The notes under the pieces are model-generated. The model was not told where the DNA came from. It did not search any database and saw nothing but the letters and a program-made list of their open reading frames with translations. Shown here piece after piece: positions 14,440-21,580 of a stretch of 23,052 bases of DNA; the stretch's first letter is position 1; every line of letters starts with the position of its first letter. The translations under genes and the position numbers were made by a program. Source of the DNA: an uncultured Clostridia bacterium (GTDB lineage Bacteria; Bacillota; Clostridia; Oscillospirales; Ruminococcaceae). The stretch is taken from contig CALCSA010000353.1 in NCBI GenBank assembly GCA_937894185.1, forward strand, positions 1 through 23,052, written 5' to 3'.

Positions 14440-15723
14440 ATGGAGCTGGCATCTCGGCAACTTTTAAAAGGCTTTTATGAAAATGAGCTAACCAATAATA
14501 TTCTTTCCTTTTGGCTGCCCCGATGCCTGGATAAGGAGTACGGGGGGTACTTTAACTGCTTTACCAATGACGGCAGCAAGATGGTGAGCAAGGACAAATA
14601 CACCTGGAGTCAGGGCCGCTTTGTCTGGCTTTTCTCTCGGCTGGCCACCATGGAAGCCCCCATCTTCACCAAGGCCCAGCGCCGGGAACTTCTGGAGCTT
14701 GCTAAAAGCGGTCGGGATTTCCTGGAGGCACACTGCCTCATGGGTTCAAACGACTGGCGCTGCTCCTTCCTGATGGACCAGATGGGAAACCACAAGGAGG
14801 TAGCGCCCGGTCAACCCTTGGATCTGAGCATCTACGCCGACGCCTTTGTGGTGCTGGGGATGGCCCGCTACGCCATTGCCGCCAAAGATGAAAGCGCTTA
14901 CAATTTTGCTAAAAAGCTGTTTGACTCCTGTATGGAGCGGATTGACAGCGGAAACTTTCACACCCTGCCCTATCCCTTATCCCCCCAGTTCCGGGCCCAC
15001 GGCATCCCCATGATCCTAAACGACACTACCCGGGAAGTGGTTCTGGCGGCAGAGGTGTTCGACACAGAGGCTCTGCCCCAGCTTAAGGCCCGGCTGGAGC
15101 ACTTTAGCGCCGACGTCCTCACCAATTTTGCCGACGAGAACCACATTGTGCGGGAGGTCATCGGCAGCGACAACCGCCAGATCCCCCAGATTCTGGGGCA
15201 GCACGTCAACCCCGGCCACACTCTGGAGGATGTTTGGTTTCTCCTCAACAGCGCGGAGTACCTGCAAAAACCCCAGTGGATCCGGCAGGCGCGGAGCATT
15301 GTGCGCAAGACGCTGGAAATCGGCTGGGATCCGGAATACGGCGGCCTGCTGCACTTCTGCGGTATTCATGGCGGCAAGCCGGAAGGAGAGGAAGACGGCG
15401 TAGAGGAAGAGCCCATGCTGCTTCAGATGAAGCATGGGTGGTCCGACAAGCTTTGGTGGGTCCATTCGGAGGCTCTTTATACCACCCTGCGCTGCTATCT
15501 GGAAACGGGAGACGACTACTTCTGGCAGTGGCACCGGAAGATATTTGAGTACACCTTCCGCCATTTTCCCAATCCCGACCGGGAAGTGCGGGAGTGGGTG
15601 CAAATCCTCAAGCAGGACGGCTCCCCTCAGGATAAAGTGGTGGCCCTGCCCGTCAAGGACCCCTACCACATCATCCGGAATCTGTTGCTGATTGTGGAGC
15701 TGCTCTACACTCACGGCGCATGA
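14440..15723 (+). CDS. AGE family epimerase (N-acylglucosamine 2-epimerase family)
   Basis: A 427-residue (alpha/alpha)6-barrel enzyme. The family interconverts N-acylglucosamine and N-acylmannosamine, or epimerises/isomerises glucose, mannose or cellobiose. Seen: WLPRCLDKEYGGYF (24-37), KYTWSQGRFVWLFSRL (about 53-68), NPGHTLEDVWFLL (with the conserved His), KLWWVHSEALYT and DPYHIIRNLL (the second catalytic His region). These arginine, tryptophan and histidine positions are the usual active site. The ATG follows AAGGAG with a longer gap (about 11 bases). The last four bases overlap the MFS gene (ATGA). Length and motifs fit both the mammalian-type N-acylglucosamine epimerase and sugar 2-epimerases, so the precise substrate is open; next to NagB an amino sugar is favoured. 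Confidence 0.88.
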   Translation: MELASRQLLKGFYENELTNNILSFWLPRCLDKEYGGYFNCFTNDGSKMVSKDKYTWSQGRFVWLFSRLATMEAPIFTKAQRRELLELAKSGRDFLEAHCLMGSNDWRCSFLMDQMGNHKEVAPGQPLDLSIYADAFVVLGMARYAIAAKDESAYNFAKKLFDSCMERIDSGNFHTLPYPLSPQFRAHGIPMILNDTTREVVLAAEVFDTEALPQLKARLEHFSADVLTNFADENHIVREVIGSDNRQIPQILGQHVNPGHTLEDVWFLLNSAEYLQKPQWIRQARSIVRKTLEIGWDPEYGGLLHFCGIHGGKPEGEEDGVEEEPMLLQMKHGWSDKLWWVHSEALYTTLRCYLETGDDYFWQWHRKIFEYTFRHFPNPDREVREWVQILKQDGSPQDKVVALPVKDPYHIIRNLLLIVELLYTHGA

Positions 15724-16904
15724 ACAACACAAGGTCCCGGCCTACCATCTCTCCTTACCTGATTCTGGCGGGGTGCTGTCTCCTTCAGTTTGGGGGGATG
15801 GGGGTGCAATCCAACTCTATCGGGATTTTTTATCCCTACGTCTGCGAAGAGCTGGGCTTTTCTACCGCCCAGCTTTCTTTGCATACCACCATTCGCGGCC
15901 TTGTCACCACGCTGTTTTTGCCCCTTTCCGGCTGGCTGTTTTCCCGGGTGAGCCCCAAAGTCCTGCTCACCGCCGCCGGAGTGATGCTTTGTGGCTCCAC
16001 CTTCAGCATGGCCTTCTTCCACCATCTGCACCAGTGGTACATCGCCTCGGCTACCCCCATTCTTCTCACCCATTGGTTCCCCCAAAGGAGCGGCATGGCC
16101 ATTGGCATTGCCATGGCTTTTACCGGGCTGGGGGGAGCGGTGATGAGCCCTCTGGGCACTTGGTGGATCGAACAGTGGGGATGGCGCTGGGCCTATCTCC
16201 TTTTTGCGGGAGTGGGAGCCGTCACTATTCTTCCCTGCACGTTGCTGGTGCTGCAAAAGCCGCCACAGGACGACACCGCGCTATCCCGGCCGGAAGCACA
16301 GCCTGCCGCCTCGGGGGGCAGCCTGCTCAGGCAGCCTGTTCTGTGGATGTTTTTGCCGGCGGTGCTGATGATTTCCTACCCCAGCGCTTATGTGTTCCAT
16401 TTTACCACTTACGCCAAATCAGTGGGGCTGAGCTCCTTTGTGGGAGCGACCATGTCCTCCCTCTCTATGATCACCAATGTAGGAGGGAAGGTGGCCATCG
16501 GCTGGCTCAACCAGAAACACTCCACCAAACATATCACCATCTGGAGGACAGTTCTGATTGTGGTGGGCTACCTGCTCTACCTGCTCTTTCCCGATCGGCC
16601 GCCTCTGCTGTATCTGGCCTCCGGGTTGTACGGCCTCTGCCTTGCTATGGTCCCGGTCGCGGTGCCGCTGATGGTGCAGGATTTATTCCCCGCCCACCAG
16701 TATTCCATGGCGCTTTCCATTGCCTCCATGGTGAGCTCGGCTACCGGGGGAATGGGCATTGCCTTCGCCGGGCTGGTCTACGACACCACCGGAAGCTACC
16801 GCCTCTGCTTTCAGGTGGCTCTGGTCACCACCATTGTCCTGATTGATCTGTTATCCCTGAGCTATCGCAAAGCTCAGGTAAAGCCCCCAGTTTATCAGTC
16901 CTAG
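15720..16904 (+). CDS. MFS transporter, OFA (oxalate/formate antiporter)-like
   Basis: A 394-residue membrane protein with about 12 hydrophobic segments in two halves, split by a polar loop near residues 180-200. The first half shows GWLFSRVSPK (the cytoplasmic loop between helices 2 and 3) and RSGMAIGIAMAFTGLGGAV, then GWRWAYLLFAGVGAV, a pattern common in OFA and monocarboxylate-type carriers. There is no ribosome site before ATG 15720, and the start overlaps the AGE stop, so translation is coupled. Being last in the operon, it could import a second substrate or export an organic acid end product. The operon ends 50 bases later at a strong terminator. Confidence 0.9.
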   Translation: MNNTRSRPTISPYLILAGCCLLQFGGMGVQSNSIGIFYPYVCEELGFSTAQLSLHTTIRGLVTTLFLPLSGWLFSRVSPKVLLTAAGVMLCGSTFSMAFFHHLHQWYIASATPILLTHWFPQRSGMAIGIAMAFTGLGGAVMSPLGTWWIEQWGWRWAYLLFAGVGAVTILPCTLLVLQKPPQDDTALSRPEAQPAASGGSLLRQPVLWMFLPAVLMISYPSAYVFHFTTYAKSVGLSSFVGATMSSLSMITNVGGKVAIGWLNQKHSTKHITIWRTVLIVVGYLLYLLFPDRPPLLYLASGLYGLCLAMVPVAVPLMVQDLFPAHQYSMALSIASMVSSATGGMGIAFAGLVYDTTGSYRLCFQVALVTTIVLIDLLSLSYRKAQVKPPVYQS

Positions 16905-16953
16905 AAGGAGCCATGCCGGCAACGGCGTGGTTCCTGTTTTGCGTGATGACGGC

Positions 16954-16986
16954 AAAAAGCTCCTCCGAACATCGGGGGAGCTTTTT
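16954..16986 (+). terminator. Rho-independent terminator of the transport/catabolic operon
   Basis: A 14-bp stem (16954-16967 with 16973-16986, one G-U) with loop AACAT; it ends in five T and starts with five A, so it may also act on the minus strand, where the second gntR gene ends. Confidence 0.9.
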
Positions 16987-16989
16987 CTA

Positions 16990-17106
16990 CAGACCATCGC
17001 CACCACAGTCAACCGCCCCTGCGAGATCATCAGCCTCACCGGGGGCGGCGTTCACAAGGCAAAGGTGCTGCGGGCCGCCAACCACTACAGGATGGAGCTG
17101 GAATAA
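16990..17106 (+). pseudogene. C-terminal relic of an unidentified gene
   Basis: One frame reads QTIATTVNRPCEIISLTGGG, then VHKAKVLRAANHYRMELE and TAA at 17104-17106. Almost every third codon base is G or C (about 85%), as in the real genes here and unlike non-coding DNA. It has no start codon or ribosome site and begins right behind a terminator. The frame is technically open further upstream, but codon use there is not coding-like. I do not recognise the protein. It ends 10 bases from the convergent gntR gene. Confidence 0.5.
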
Positions 17107-17115
17107 GAAAGCCGA

Positions 17116-17784
17116 TCAGGCGTTGTCCTTGTGCAAAATGGTTTTCTGAACGTTTTCCTTGGCCAGTGTCAGGTGGCGGGTAATCAGCCAGACCAACTTT
17201 TCCCCGTCTCCGGCCAGCAGAGCGTCAATGACGCCCAGATGCTCATCCAGAGATTCGGCGAACCGCTCGGGGTTGGAAAGGGATGCCACCCGGAAGTGAT
17301 TGATCATGGTGAAGATATTGCCGTAAGTAGAAGTGATCAGCTCGTTGTCGCCCAGACGGACCAGCAGGGTGTGGAGCTTCATATCCAGCTCGATATACCG
17401 CCGGATGTTGGCTTCTTGGTGGGATTTGACAAAGCCTTTGCGAAGATTTTGCAGGGCTTGCACATCGGCAGACCGCAGGTTTGCCAGAGCACGCTCGGCA
17501 GCATATAGCTCGAACATCAGGCGGACATCGTAAACGCCCCCCAACTCTTTGGCGTTGAGGGTTTTAATAAAAGCCCCCTTGTTGGGCACGTTGACCACCA
17601 GACCGTCCCCCGCCAACTGCTTGATGGCTTCCCGCACCGGGGAGCGGCTCACGTTGAGGCGATCGGCCAAAAACTGTTCGTTCAACCGCTCGTTGGGGGC
17701 AAACTCCCCATTGAGAATTTCGGTCTTCAGGACATTGTACACCTGATCCTTGATGGTTTGAATGCCTACCTGCATTTTCTTCAT
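17116..17784 (-). CDS. GntR family regulator, FadR/FCD subfamily (second copy)
   Basis: A 222-residue regulator: N-terminal winged helix (KDQVYNVLKTEILNGEF, then LNEQFLADRLNVSRSPVRE and GAFIKTL, residues about 12-72) and a C-terminal FCD domain with the metal-binding pattern D-x3-H (DMKLH), H in SLDEHLGV and H in LITRHLT. The start is ATG 17784, 10 bases after GGAG. It is only distantly similar to the GntR protein at 7293-7982. It stands divergent from the decayed dehydratase gene (17962-18281), so it may once have controlled hexuronate or sugar-acid genes; it might now act on the neighbouring operon. An inverted repeat covers its -10. Confidence 0.92.
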   Translation of the reverse strand: MKKMQVGIQTIKDQVYNVLKTEILNGEFAPNERLNEQFLADRLNVSRSPVREAIKQLAGDGLVVNVPNKGAFIKTLNAKELGGVYDVRLMFELYAAERALANLRSADVQALQNLRKGFVKSHQEANIRRYIELDMKLHTLLVRLGDNELITSTYGNIFTMINHFRVASLSNPERFAESLDEHLGVIDALLAGDGEKLVWLITRHLTLAKENVQKTILHKDNA

Positions 17785-17837
17785 CTTATTCTTGCTCCAT
17801 TCGCTACAGACTGTTTGGCAATCATGATTCTTTATAA

Positions 17838-17865
17838 CCCATTATAGTATAATTTATATTATGGG
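17838..17865 (-). promoter_or_regulatory. Promoter -10 within an inverted repeat, second gntR
   Basis: Arms CCCATTATA (17838-17846) and TATTATGGG (17857-17865) match with one mismatch, 10 bases apart. The minus-strand TATAAT (17846-17841) lies in the first arm; the -35 is weak. A perfect 10-bp palindrome AATCATGATT (17820-17829) lies in the leader. Self-repression is inferred. Confidence 0.45.
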
Positions 17866-17961
17866 AAAAATCACCCTTAACTTTGTACTCTGTATACACT
17901 TTGTTCACCTTGCAAGGCGGCGCTTCCTTTTTTGCTGCATCTTGCCTAGAAACACTAACCC

Positions 17962-18281
17962 GGTGCTGACATTACCATTCTGATTTTCATCGGGCCACCA
18001 CCCGGGAGGAACTGGTGGAGAAGTTCGGCTCCCATATGGTGATCAAAATCTGCGGCCACTCCATTACCTGCCAGCATATAGAAAAGGACATGGGCCTCAA
18101 CGCAGGCACCATGATCACCGGCCAGCGGAGCATTCAGGAGGTAGGGGAGGACGCCTTTGCCCGACTGTTGCGGGTGCTCAGCGGCGAGATGACAAAAAAC
18201 GAGGCCATCGGGTATTATAAGTCTATCGACATTCAAACGCACGGATTTTCTCCACGGAGGAAGGCCCGGTGCGGTGCGTGA
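17962..18281 (+). pseudogene. uxaA: UxaA-type altronate/galactarate dehydratase, decayed C-terminal remnant
   Basis: The frame from about 18000 to TGA at 18279-18281 encodes FGSHMVIKICGHS, then KDMGLNAGTMITGQRSIQEV (with GEDAFARLLRVLSGEMTKNEAIGYY after it). This follows the C-terminal domain of UxaA/GarD dehydratases: the DIDINxG segment, the SIEEMGE helix and the SGxxTKxE end. The preceding piece GADITILIF (17962-17988) fits the GANLICFTTG strand of the same family but lies in another frame, and the TTGRG signature is broken to TTREE, so a frameshift is present. The N-terminal 75% is missing, and there is no promoter or start. The last residues after IDIQTHG look like read-through sequence. 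The live enzyme dehydrates altronate or galactarate in hexuronate use. Confidence 0.65.
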
Positions 18282-18303
18282 GCGGGCAAATTTACTTCTG
18301 CTC

Positions 18304-18332
18304 TTGTGACTTTCCCCGCCTTTTGTTACAAT
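18304..18332 (+). promoter_or_regulatory. Promoter of the DEAD-box helicase gene
   Basis: TTGTGA (18304-18309), 17 bases, TACAAT (18327-18332), with TG before the -10. The leader carries a small hairpin, TGACC-TTAT-GGTCA (18348-18361 including loop). Confidence 0.7.
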
Positions 18333-18385
18333 AGGATCAGAAAGACATGACCTTATGGTCAACTACAGGCAAGAGAAAGGAAAGT

Positions 18386-19525
18386 ATGCGTTACAGTGAA
18401 ATGAATCTCCCCCCGGAAATTTTAAAGGCGGTGGAGGCAATGGGCTTTGTGGAGCCCACCGAAGTGCAGGCAAAAGCAATCCCCCCCATGGTGGAGGGGC
18501 ATGACTTGGTGGCAAAGGCTCCCACCGGCACCGGCAAAACCTGTGCCTTTGGCATCCCCCTGCTGATGGGGTTGGAGCCGGAAGGTGAAGCGCTGCAGGC
18601 TCTGATTTTGGCTCCCACCCGGGAGCTGGCCCAGCAGATCACCGACGATTTGGGGGATCTGGCCCAGTTTATGCCTTGGGTGCGGATTGCCTGTGTCTAC
18701 GGCGGTCAGCCCATTCGCCGGCAGTTCAGCCAGCTAAACAAAAAGCCCCAGATTGTGGTGGCCACACCCGGCCGCCTGCTGGACCACGTTCAGCGCAAAA
18801 GCATCCGTCTGGGGGACGTGACCCGAATTGTTCTGGACGAGGCGGACGAAATGCTGGATATGGGCTTTTACAAGGATGTCACCAAAATTCTGGACAGCCT
18901 GAAGAACAAACAGCAGATGGGGATGTTCAGCGCCACCATGAGCCGCCCGGTGATGGACATCAGCTGGCTGTACCAGCGGGACCCTGTGGAAATTGTGGTG
19001 GAGCCGGTCAAGGCATCGGCCCCCAACATCACCCAGTACGCCCTGCTCACCACCGGCTGGGACAAGCTGGCCAACGTGGCGGACATCATCACCCGGCACG
19101 ACTACGACCGTGTGATGATCTTCTGCAACACCAAGTACACCACCCAAATGCTGGCGGGCCAGCTCATCGAGCACCGGAGTCTGGATGCGGAATGCCTCCA
19201 CGGCGACCTTGCCCAAAACGAGCGGAACAAGATCATGGCCGACTTTAAAGAGGGCAAGCTGCGGATTCTGGTCAGCACCGACGTTGCCGCCAGAGGCATC
19301 GACGTGGACGATGTGGACGCCGTCATCAACTACGATGTCCCCACCTCCAACGAATACTACACCCACCGCATTGGCCGTACCGGACGGGCCAAAAAAACCG
19401 GGGAAGCCTACCTTCTCTACATGGAGGAAGAGGAGCGCAGGATGGAGGAGATGCTTCGCCTGACCGGGAATACAGCCATTTTCGCCCACTTTGATGAACA
19501 CCGCAACTTTATCCGGGAGGAGTAA
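18386..19525 (+). CDS. DEAD-box ATP-dependent RNA helicase
   Basis: A 379-residue RNA helicase that unwinds short RNA duplexes using ATP in ribosome assembly, translation or mRNA decay. ATG 18386 follows AAAGGAAAG; an upstream in-frame ATG (18347) lies in the leader. Motifs: Q motif with GFVEPTEVQ (20-28), motif I APTGTGKT (45-52), PTRELA (77-82), TPGR (127-130), DEAD (151-154), SAT (182-184), STDVAARGID (297-306) and HRIGRTGR (327-334). It is only the two-RecA core with no RNA-binding C-terminal tail, unlike CshA or DeaD, which run to over 450 residues; this is the shorter CshB/RhlE-like size. Its own promoter indicates a single-gene unit. Confidence 0.95.
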   Translation: MRYSEMNLPPEILKAVEAMGFVEPTEVQAKAIPPMVEGHDLVAKAPTGTGKTCAFGIPLLMGLEPEGEALQALILAPTRELAQQITDDLGDLAQFMPWVRIACVYGGQPIRRQFSQLNKKPQIVVATPGRLLDHVQRKSIRLGDVTRIVLDEADEMLDMGFYKDVTKILDSLKNKQQMGMFSATMSRPVMDISWLYQRDPVEIVVEPVKASAPNITQYALLTTGWDKLANVADIITRHDYDRVMIFCNTKYTTQMLAGQLIEHRSLDAECLHGDLAQNERNKIMADFKEGKLRILVSTDVAARGIDVDDVDAVINYDVPTSNEYYTHRIGRTGRAKKTGEAYLLYMEEEERRMEEMLRLTGNTAIFAHFDEHRNFIREE

Positions 19526-19538
19526 CCCACCCGCGGGA

Positions 19539-19559
19539 AAGGCCCCTTTCCGGGGCCTT
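19539..19559 (+). terminator. Hairpin after the helicase gene, weak terminator candidate
   Basis: Perfect 8-bp stem AAGGCCCC/GGGGCCTT (19539-19546 and 19552-19559) 14 bases after the stop, but no T run follows. Confidence 0.4.
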
Positions 19560-19631
19560 GAGGGGAAGAACGGGGGGCCCTTGTTGGCGGCAGCCCGCTT
19601 CTTCCCCGTATGCAGCACATTAAAAGAGCAG

Positions 19632-19658
19632 GCGGCGTTCCGGTGGAATGCCGCTTTT
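19632..19658 (+). terminator. Rho-independent terminator in the helicase-TPR gap
   Basis: A 10-bp stem (19632-19641 with 19645-19654, one G-U), loop GGT, then TTTT. The 326-base gap 19526-19851 holds this, the hairpin at 19539-19559 and an extended -10 at 19734-19742; no gene was found. Confidence 0.65.
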
Positions 19659-19733
19659 GGCGTCCTTTGGGCAGAAAACCGCCTTGATCCGGGGTGTTTT
19701 TTCCCTCCCCCGGTGGCGAAGGAACCAAATCTG

Positions 19734-19742
19734 TGGTACAAT
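19734..19742 (+). promoter_or_regulatory. Extended -10 promoter candidate of the TPR gene
   Basis: TGGTACAAT (19734-19742) with no good -35, about 110 bases before the ATG. Confidence 0.4.
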
Positions 19743-19851
19743 AACTCCAAAGCAGCACAAGCAAGCCCTTTCTTTCTATTCGGAACCGGTTTCAAAAAAG
19801 GACAGGAGCGGGGCATGGCAAGGCTGTTCGGATGAAGGGAGGAAGGTTCAC

Positions 19852-20361
19852 ATGGCTCTGTTGGGAAGCATTCCCAAAATGGATGGTTTAGGGAACTTCT
19901 CCAGCCGCTTCGAGCTGGGGTGCCAGCTGCTGGAGCGGGGGGCTCACGCGGATGCTTATCTGTTGTTTTCCAGCCTGTACCGGGAAAAAGAATACCATGT
20001 AGCGGCCCTGTACAATCTGGCCTTGTGCCACGTGGCAGCCGGCCAGTGGGAACCCAGCCTGCGGCTGTTGGAGCGGGCTCTTTCCCATTTGCGAAAAAGC
20101 CCTGTGACTACCCCTCGGGACGACACCTACCAGGCGCTGGCCAAGCGGCAGGCTTCCGGCCGGGGCTATCTTTTCCCCCTGCCGGAATCCGCCCCTACAC
20201 TGGCCCCGGAATACACCCGGGAGTGTATTCTGCGGCTGCTGGTGGATGCCTGCGCCGCCTGCGCCCTATGGGAGCAGATCCCAGCGCTGGCAGAGCAACT
20301 CCCCAATCTGGAATACACAAACGTGAAAAGTGCTCTTCGGCTACTTTCGGAGCAGGAGTAG
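19852..20361 (+). CDS. TPR-like protein of unknown function
   Basis: A 169-residue soluble protein, probably all-helical. ATG 19852 follows GGAGG at 9 bases, so the in-frame open sequence further upstream (to 19648) is not used. Residues about 22-70 form a tetratricopeptide-like pair of helices (LLERGAHADAYLLFSSLY, then YNLALCHVAAGQWEPSLRLL), and the second half (ILRLLVDACAACALWEQIPA) has a similar rhythm. No catalytic residues, signal peptide or membrane segment is visible. TPR proteins usually carry protein contacts. I do not recognise a named family, and the neighbours give no function. Confidence 0.75.
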   Translation: MALLGSIPKMDGLGNFSSRFELGCQLLERGAHADAYLLFSSLYREKEYHVAALYNLALCHVAAGQWEPSLRLLERALSHLRKSPVTTPRDDTYQALAKRQASGRGYLFPLPESAPTLAPEYTRECILRLLVDACAACALWEQIPALAEQLPNLEYTNVKSALRLLSEQE

Positions 20362-20377
20362 AGGCATCGGGATATAG

Positions 20378-20402
20378 AAGGGGCGGGAATCCGGCCTTTT
20401 TT
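20378..20402 (+). terminator. Terminator candidate of the TPR gene
   Basis: AAGG-CGG pairs with CCG-CCTT around loop GAAT (20378-20398) with a small internal loop, followed by T to 20402. Confidence 0.45.
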
Positions 20403-20465
20403 GCCGCATGATCCCGGCTACAGGGGGCAAACTAACTCTTTGAATTGACGCTGTTCCATCGCTGC

Positions 20466-20494
20466 AAAAAAAGATCCGGGGCACATGCCCCGGA
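20466..20494 (-). terminator. Rho-independent terminator of the DUF378 gene
   Basis: Perfect stem 20475-20482 with 20487-20494 (extendable to 9 bp); on the minus strand seven T follow (A run 20466-20472). Confidence 0.92.
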
Positions 20495-20511
20495 CCCGGT
20501 GAAGCAGCCTG

Positions 20512-20721
20512 TCAGTCTCTGACATGTTCCCGGTCGCTGTCCCGGAAAAGCAGGGAAATAGCCCAGATACCCGCCAAGGCCACCAGTGTGTAGACCAAGC
20601 GGCTGATAATGGCAGCGGGACCTCCGAACATCCAGGCGACCAAGTCAAAGCGGAACAGTCCCACCAATCCCCAGTTGATAGCGCCGATGATAACCAGAAT
20701 CAACGCGATTTTATCCAGCAT
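20512..20721 (-). CDS. DUF378 family membrane protein (YuzA-like)
   Basis: A 69-residue protein. ATG 20721 has AAGGAG seven bases before it; a longer in-frame reading upstream is not supported. Two membrane helices: about residues 5-21, containing the family mark GAINWGLVGLF (16-26), and about 41-60. The sequence VAWMFGGP joins them and a charged tail (RDSDREHVRD) follows. Function of DUF378 is unknown; members are widespread in Firmicutes. The minus-strand leader carries two GC-rich hairpins (20775-20781 with 20787-20793, and 20747-20752 with 20758-20763); no clear promoter is seen. A strong terminator lies 18 bases after the stop. Confidence 0.9.
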   Translation of the reverse strand: MLDKIALILVIIGAINWGLVGLFRFDLVAWMFGGPAAIISRLVYTLVALAGIWAISLLFRDSDREHVRD

Positions 20722-20872
20722 AAAAATACTCCTTATCCTTAAGATTGCGCCGAAAGCCGGCGCCCGGCAGAGTGGGGATGCAAACGGCATCCCAATGCCC
20801 GTGCTAAAGTATTGTTGCCCGACGAGCCGGGTTTATGCAAAAACGTGAACAAACTGTAAAATCCGGCGGGTG

Positions 20873-21036
20873 TGGTATAAACGCGCCGGCACCGGCTCAT
20901 ACTAACACCGGTTTTACACGTTACGCGTGGGCCTTTGTGCGTCCGTGATTTAACAGTTGCACGGTCCAAAGCCGTGTCTTGCGTTTGCATCGCGGAGAAA
21001 ACCAGCGGCTGGACGGGTAACCGTCCGGCCGTTTTT
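20873..21036 (+). ncRNA. Candidate structured non-coding RNA with promoter and terminator
   Basis: An extended -10 (TGGTATAAA, 20873-20881) precedes about 150 bases without a gene that end in a strong terminator: 11-bp stem 21006-21016 with 21021-21031 and TTTTT to 21036. In between, 20891-20895 pairs with 20908-20912 (ACCGG/CCGGT). A two-part stem pairs 20930-20937 with 20967-20973 (one bulge) and 20943-20947 with 20960-20964 (CCGTG/CACGG). CCAG-CGG-CTGG at 21002-21012 could compete with the terminator. No known RNA family is recognised. It could be a small RNA or an attenuated leader upstream of rpsO. The -35 is poor. Confidence 0.4.
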
Positions 21037-21048
21037 GTAGAGGATTGC

Positions 21049-21077
21049 TTTACAACCCAGTCAGGTTATGTTATACT
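21049..21077 (+). promoter_or_regulatory. Promoter of rpsO
   Basis: TTTACA (21049-21054), exactly 17 bases, TATACT (21072-21077), with TG one base before the -10. Transcription would start near 21084, after the terminator at 21036. Confidence 0.8.
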
Positions 21078-21093
21078 CTACGGGTACCCTGTT

Positions 21094-21146
21094 CTTGGAT
21101 AAGGGGCAAAGGCTTTTACAAAGCTTTTCACCCACCCTTTTCTAGG
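21094..21146 (+). promoter_or_regulatory. Structured rpsO leader, possible S15 autoregulatory site
   Basis: An outer stem pairs 21094-21105 with 21135-21146 (11 of 12 positions paired). It encloses a 9-bp hairpin, 21108-21116 with 21120-21128, loop TAC. Ribosomal protein S15 is known to repress its own mRNA through leaders of several unrelated folds; that this is one is inference. Confidence 0.45.
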
Positions 21147-21175
21147 ACATGGGAATATTTTTTAGAGGTGATAGT

Positions 21176-21442
21176 ATGCTGCTCAAGGAGCAAAAAACCG
21201 AGGTGATTGCGGATAACCGCCGTCACGAAAAAGACACCGGTTCCCCCGAGGTTCAGATCGCCATTCTGACCCGCCGCATCAACGATCTGACCGAGCATCT
21301 CAAAATCCACAAGAAGGACCACCACAGCCGCCGCGGCCTGCTGAAAATGGTAGGACAGCGCAGAGGACTGCTCAACTACCTGCAGAAGACCGACATTGAG
21401 CTGTACCGTTCTGTCATTGCCAAGCTGGGCTTGCGCAAGTAA
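21176..21442 (+). CDS. rpsO: 30S ribosomal protein S15
   Basis: An 88-residue protein of the 30S platform that binds 16S rRNA early in assembly. The length is normal (88-89). Conserved S15 segments are all visible: [35 protein letters not shown] and the [10 protein letters not shown] stretch. The ATG at 21176 follows GAGGTGAT; an open stretch nine codons upstream belongs to the leader. It has its own promoter and terminator and stands before pnp, the gene order common in most bacteria. Confidence 0.98.
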   Translation: MLLKEQKTEVIADNRRHEKDTGSPEVQIAILTRRINDLTEHLKIHKKDHHSRRGLLKMVGQRRGLLNYLQKTDIELYRSVIAKLGLRK

Positions 21443-21494
21443 GGCCCGGAACAAAGGATTATGCAGGAAACAGGCTTAAAAAGATAACACTGAC

Positions 21495-21536
21495 GCACAA
21501 GGCGCCCGCATTCCGGACGTCTTGTGCCTGTTTTTT
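21495..21536 (+). terminator. Rho-independent terminator between rpsO and pnp
   Basis: A 10-bp stem (21495-21504 with 21518-21527, one G-U), 13-nt loop, then CTG and TTTTTT at 21531-21536 with a further T run. Partial read-through could feed pnp, since no clear separate pnp promoter is seen. Confidence 0.85.
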
Positions 21537-21580
21537 CTTTTTTGGTCTAATCACCCTTCCGGACGGCCTTGGCGTGTTTT

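Noticed and set aside
16913..17149. 78-codon frame starting just after the MFS gene
   Set aside because: Its ATG abuts the AAGGAG site, it runs through the terminator hairpin and into the convergent gntR gene, and its product is not protein-like; another frame carries the coding relic.
20722..21048. tRNA or known riboswitch upstream of rpsO
   Set aside because: No TTCGA-type T-loop with cloverleaf stems and no familiar riboswitch core was found; kept only as an unnamed candidate RNA.
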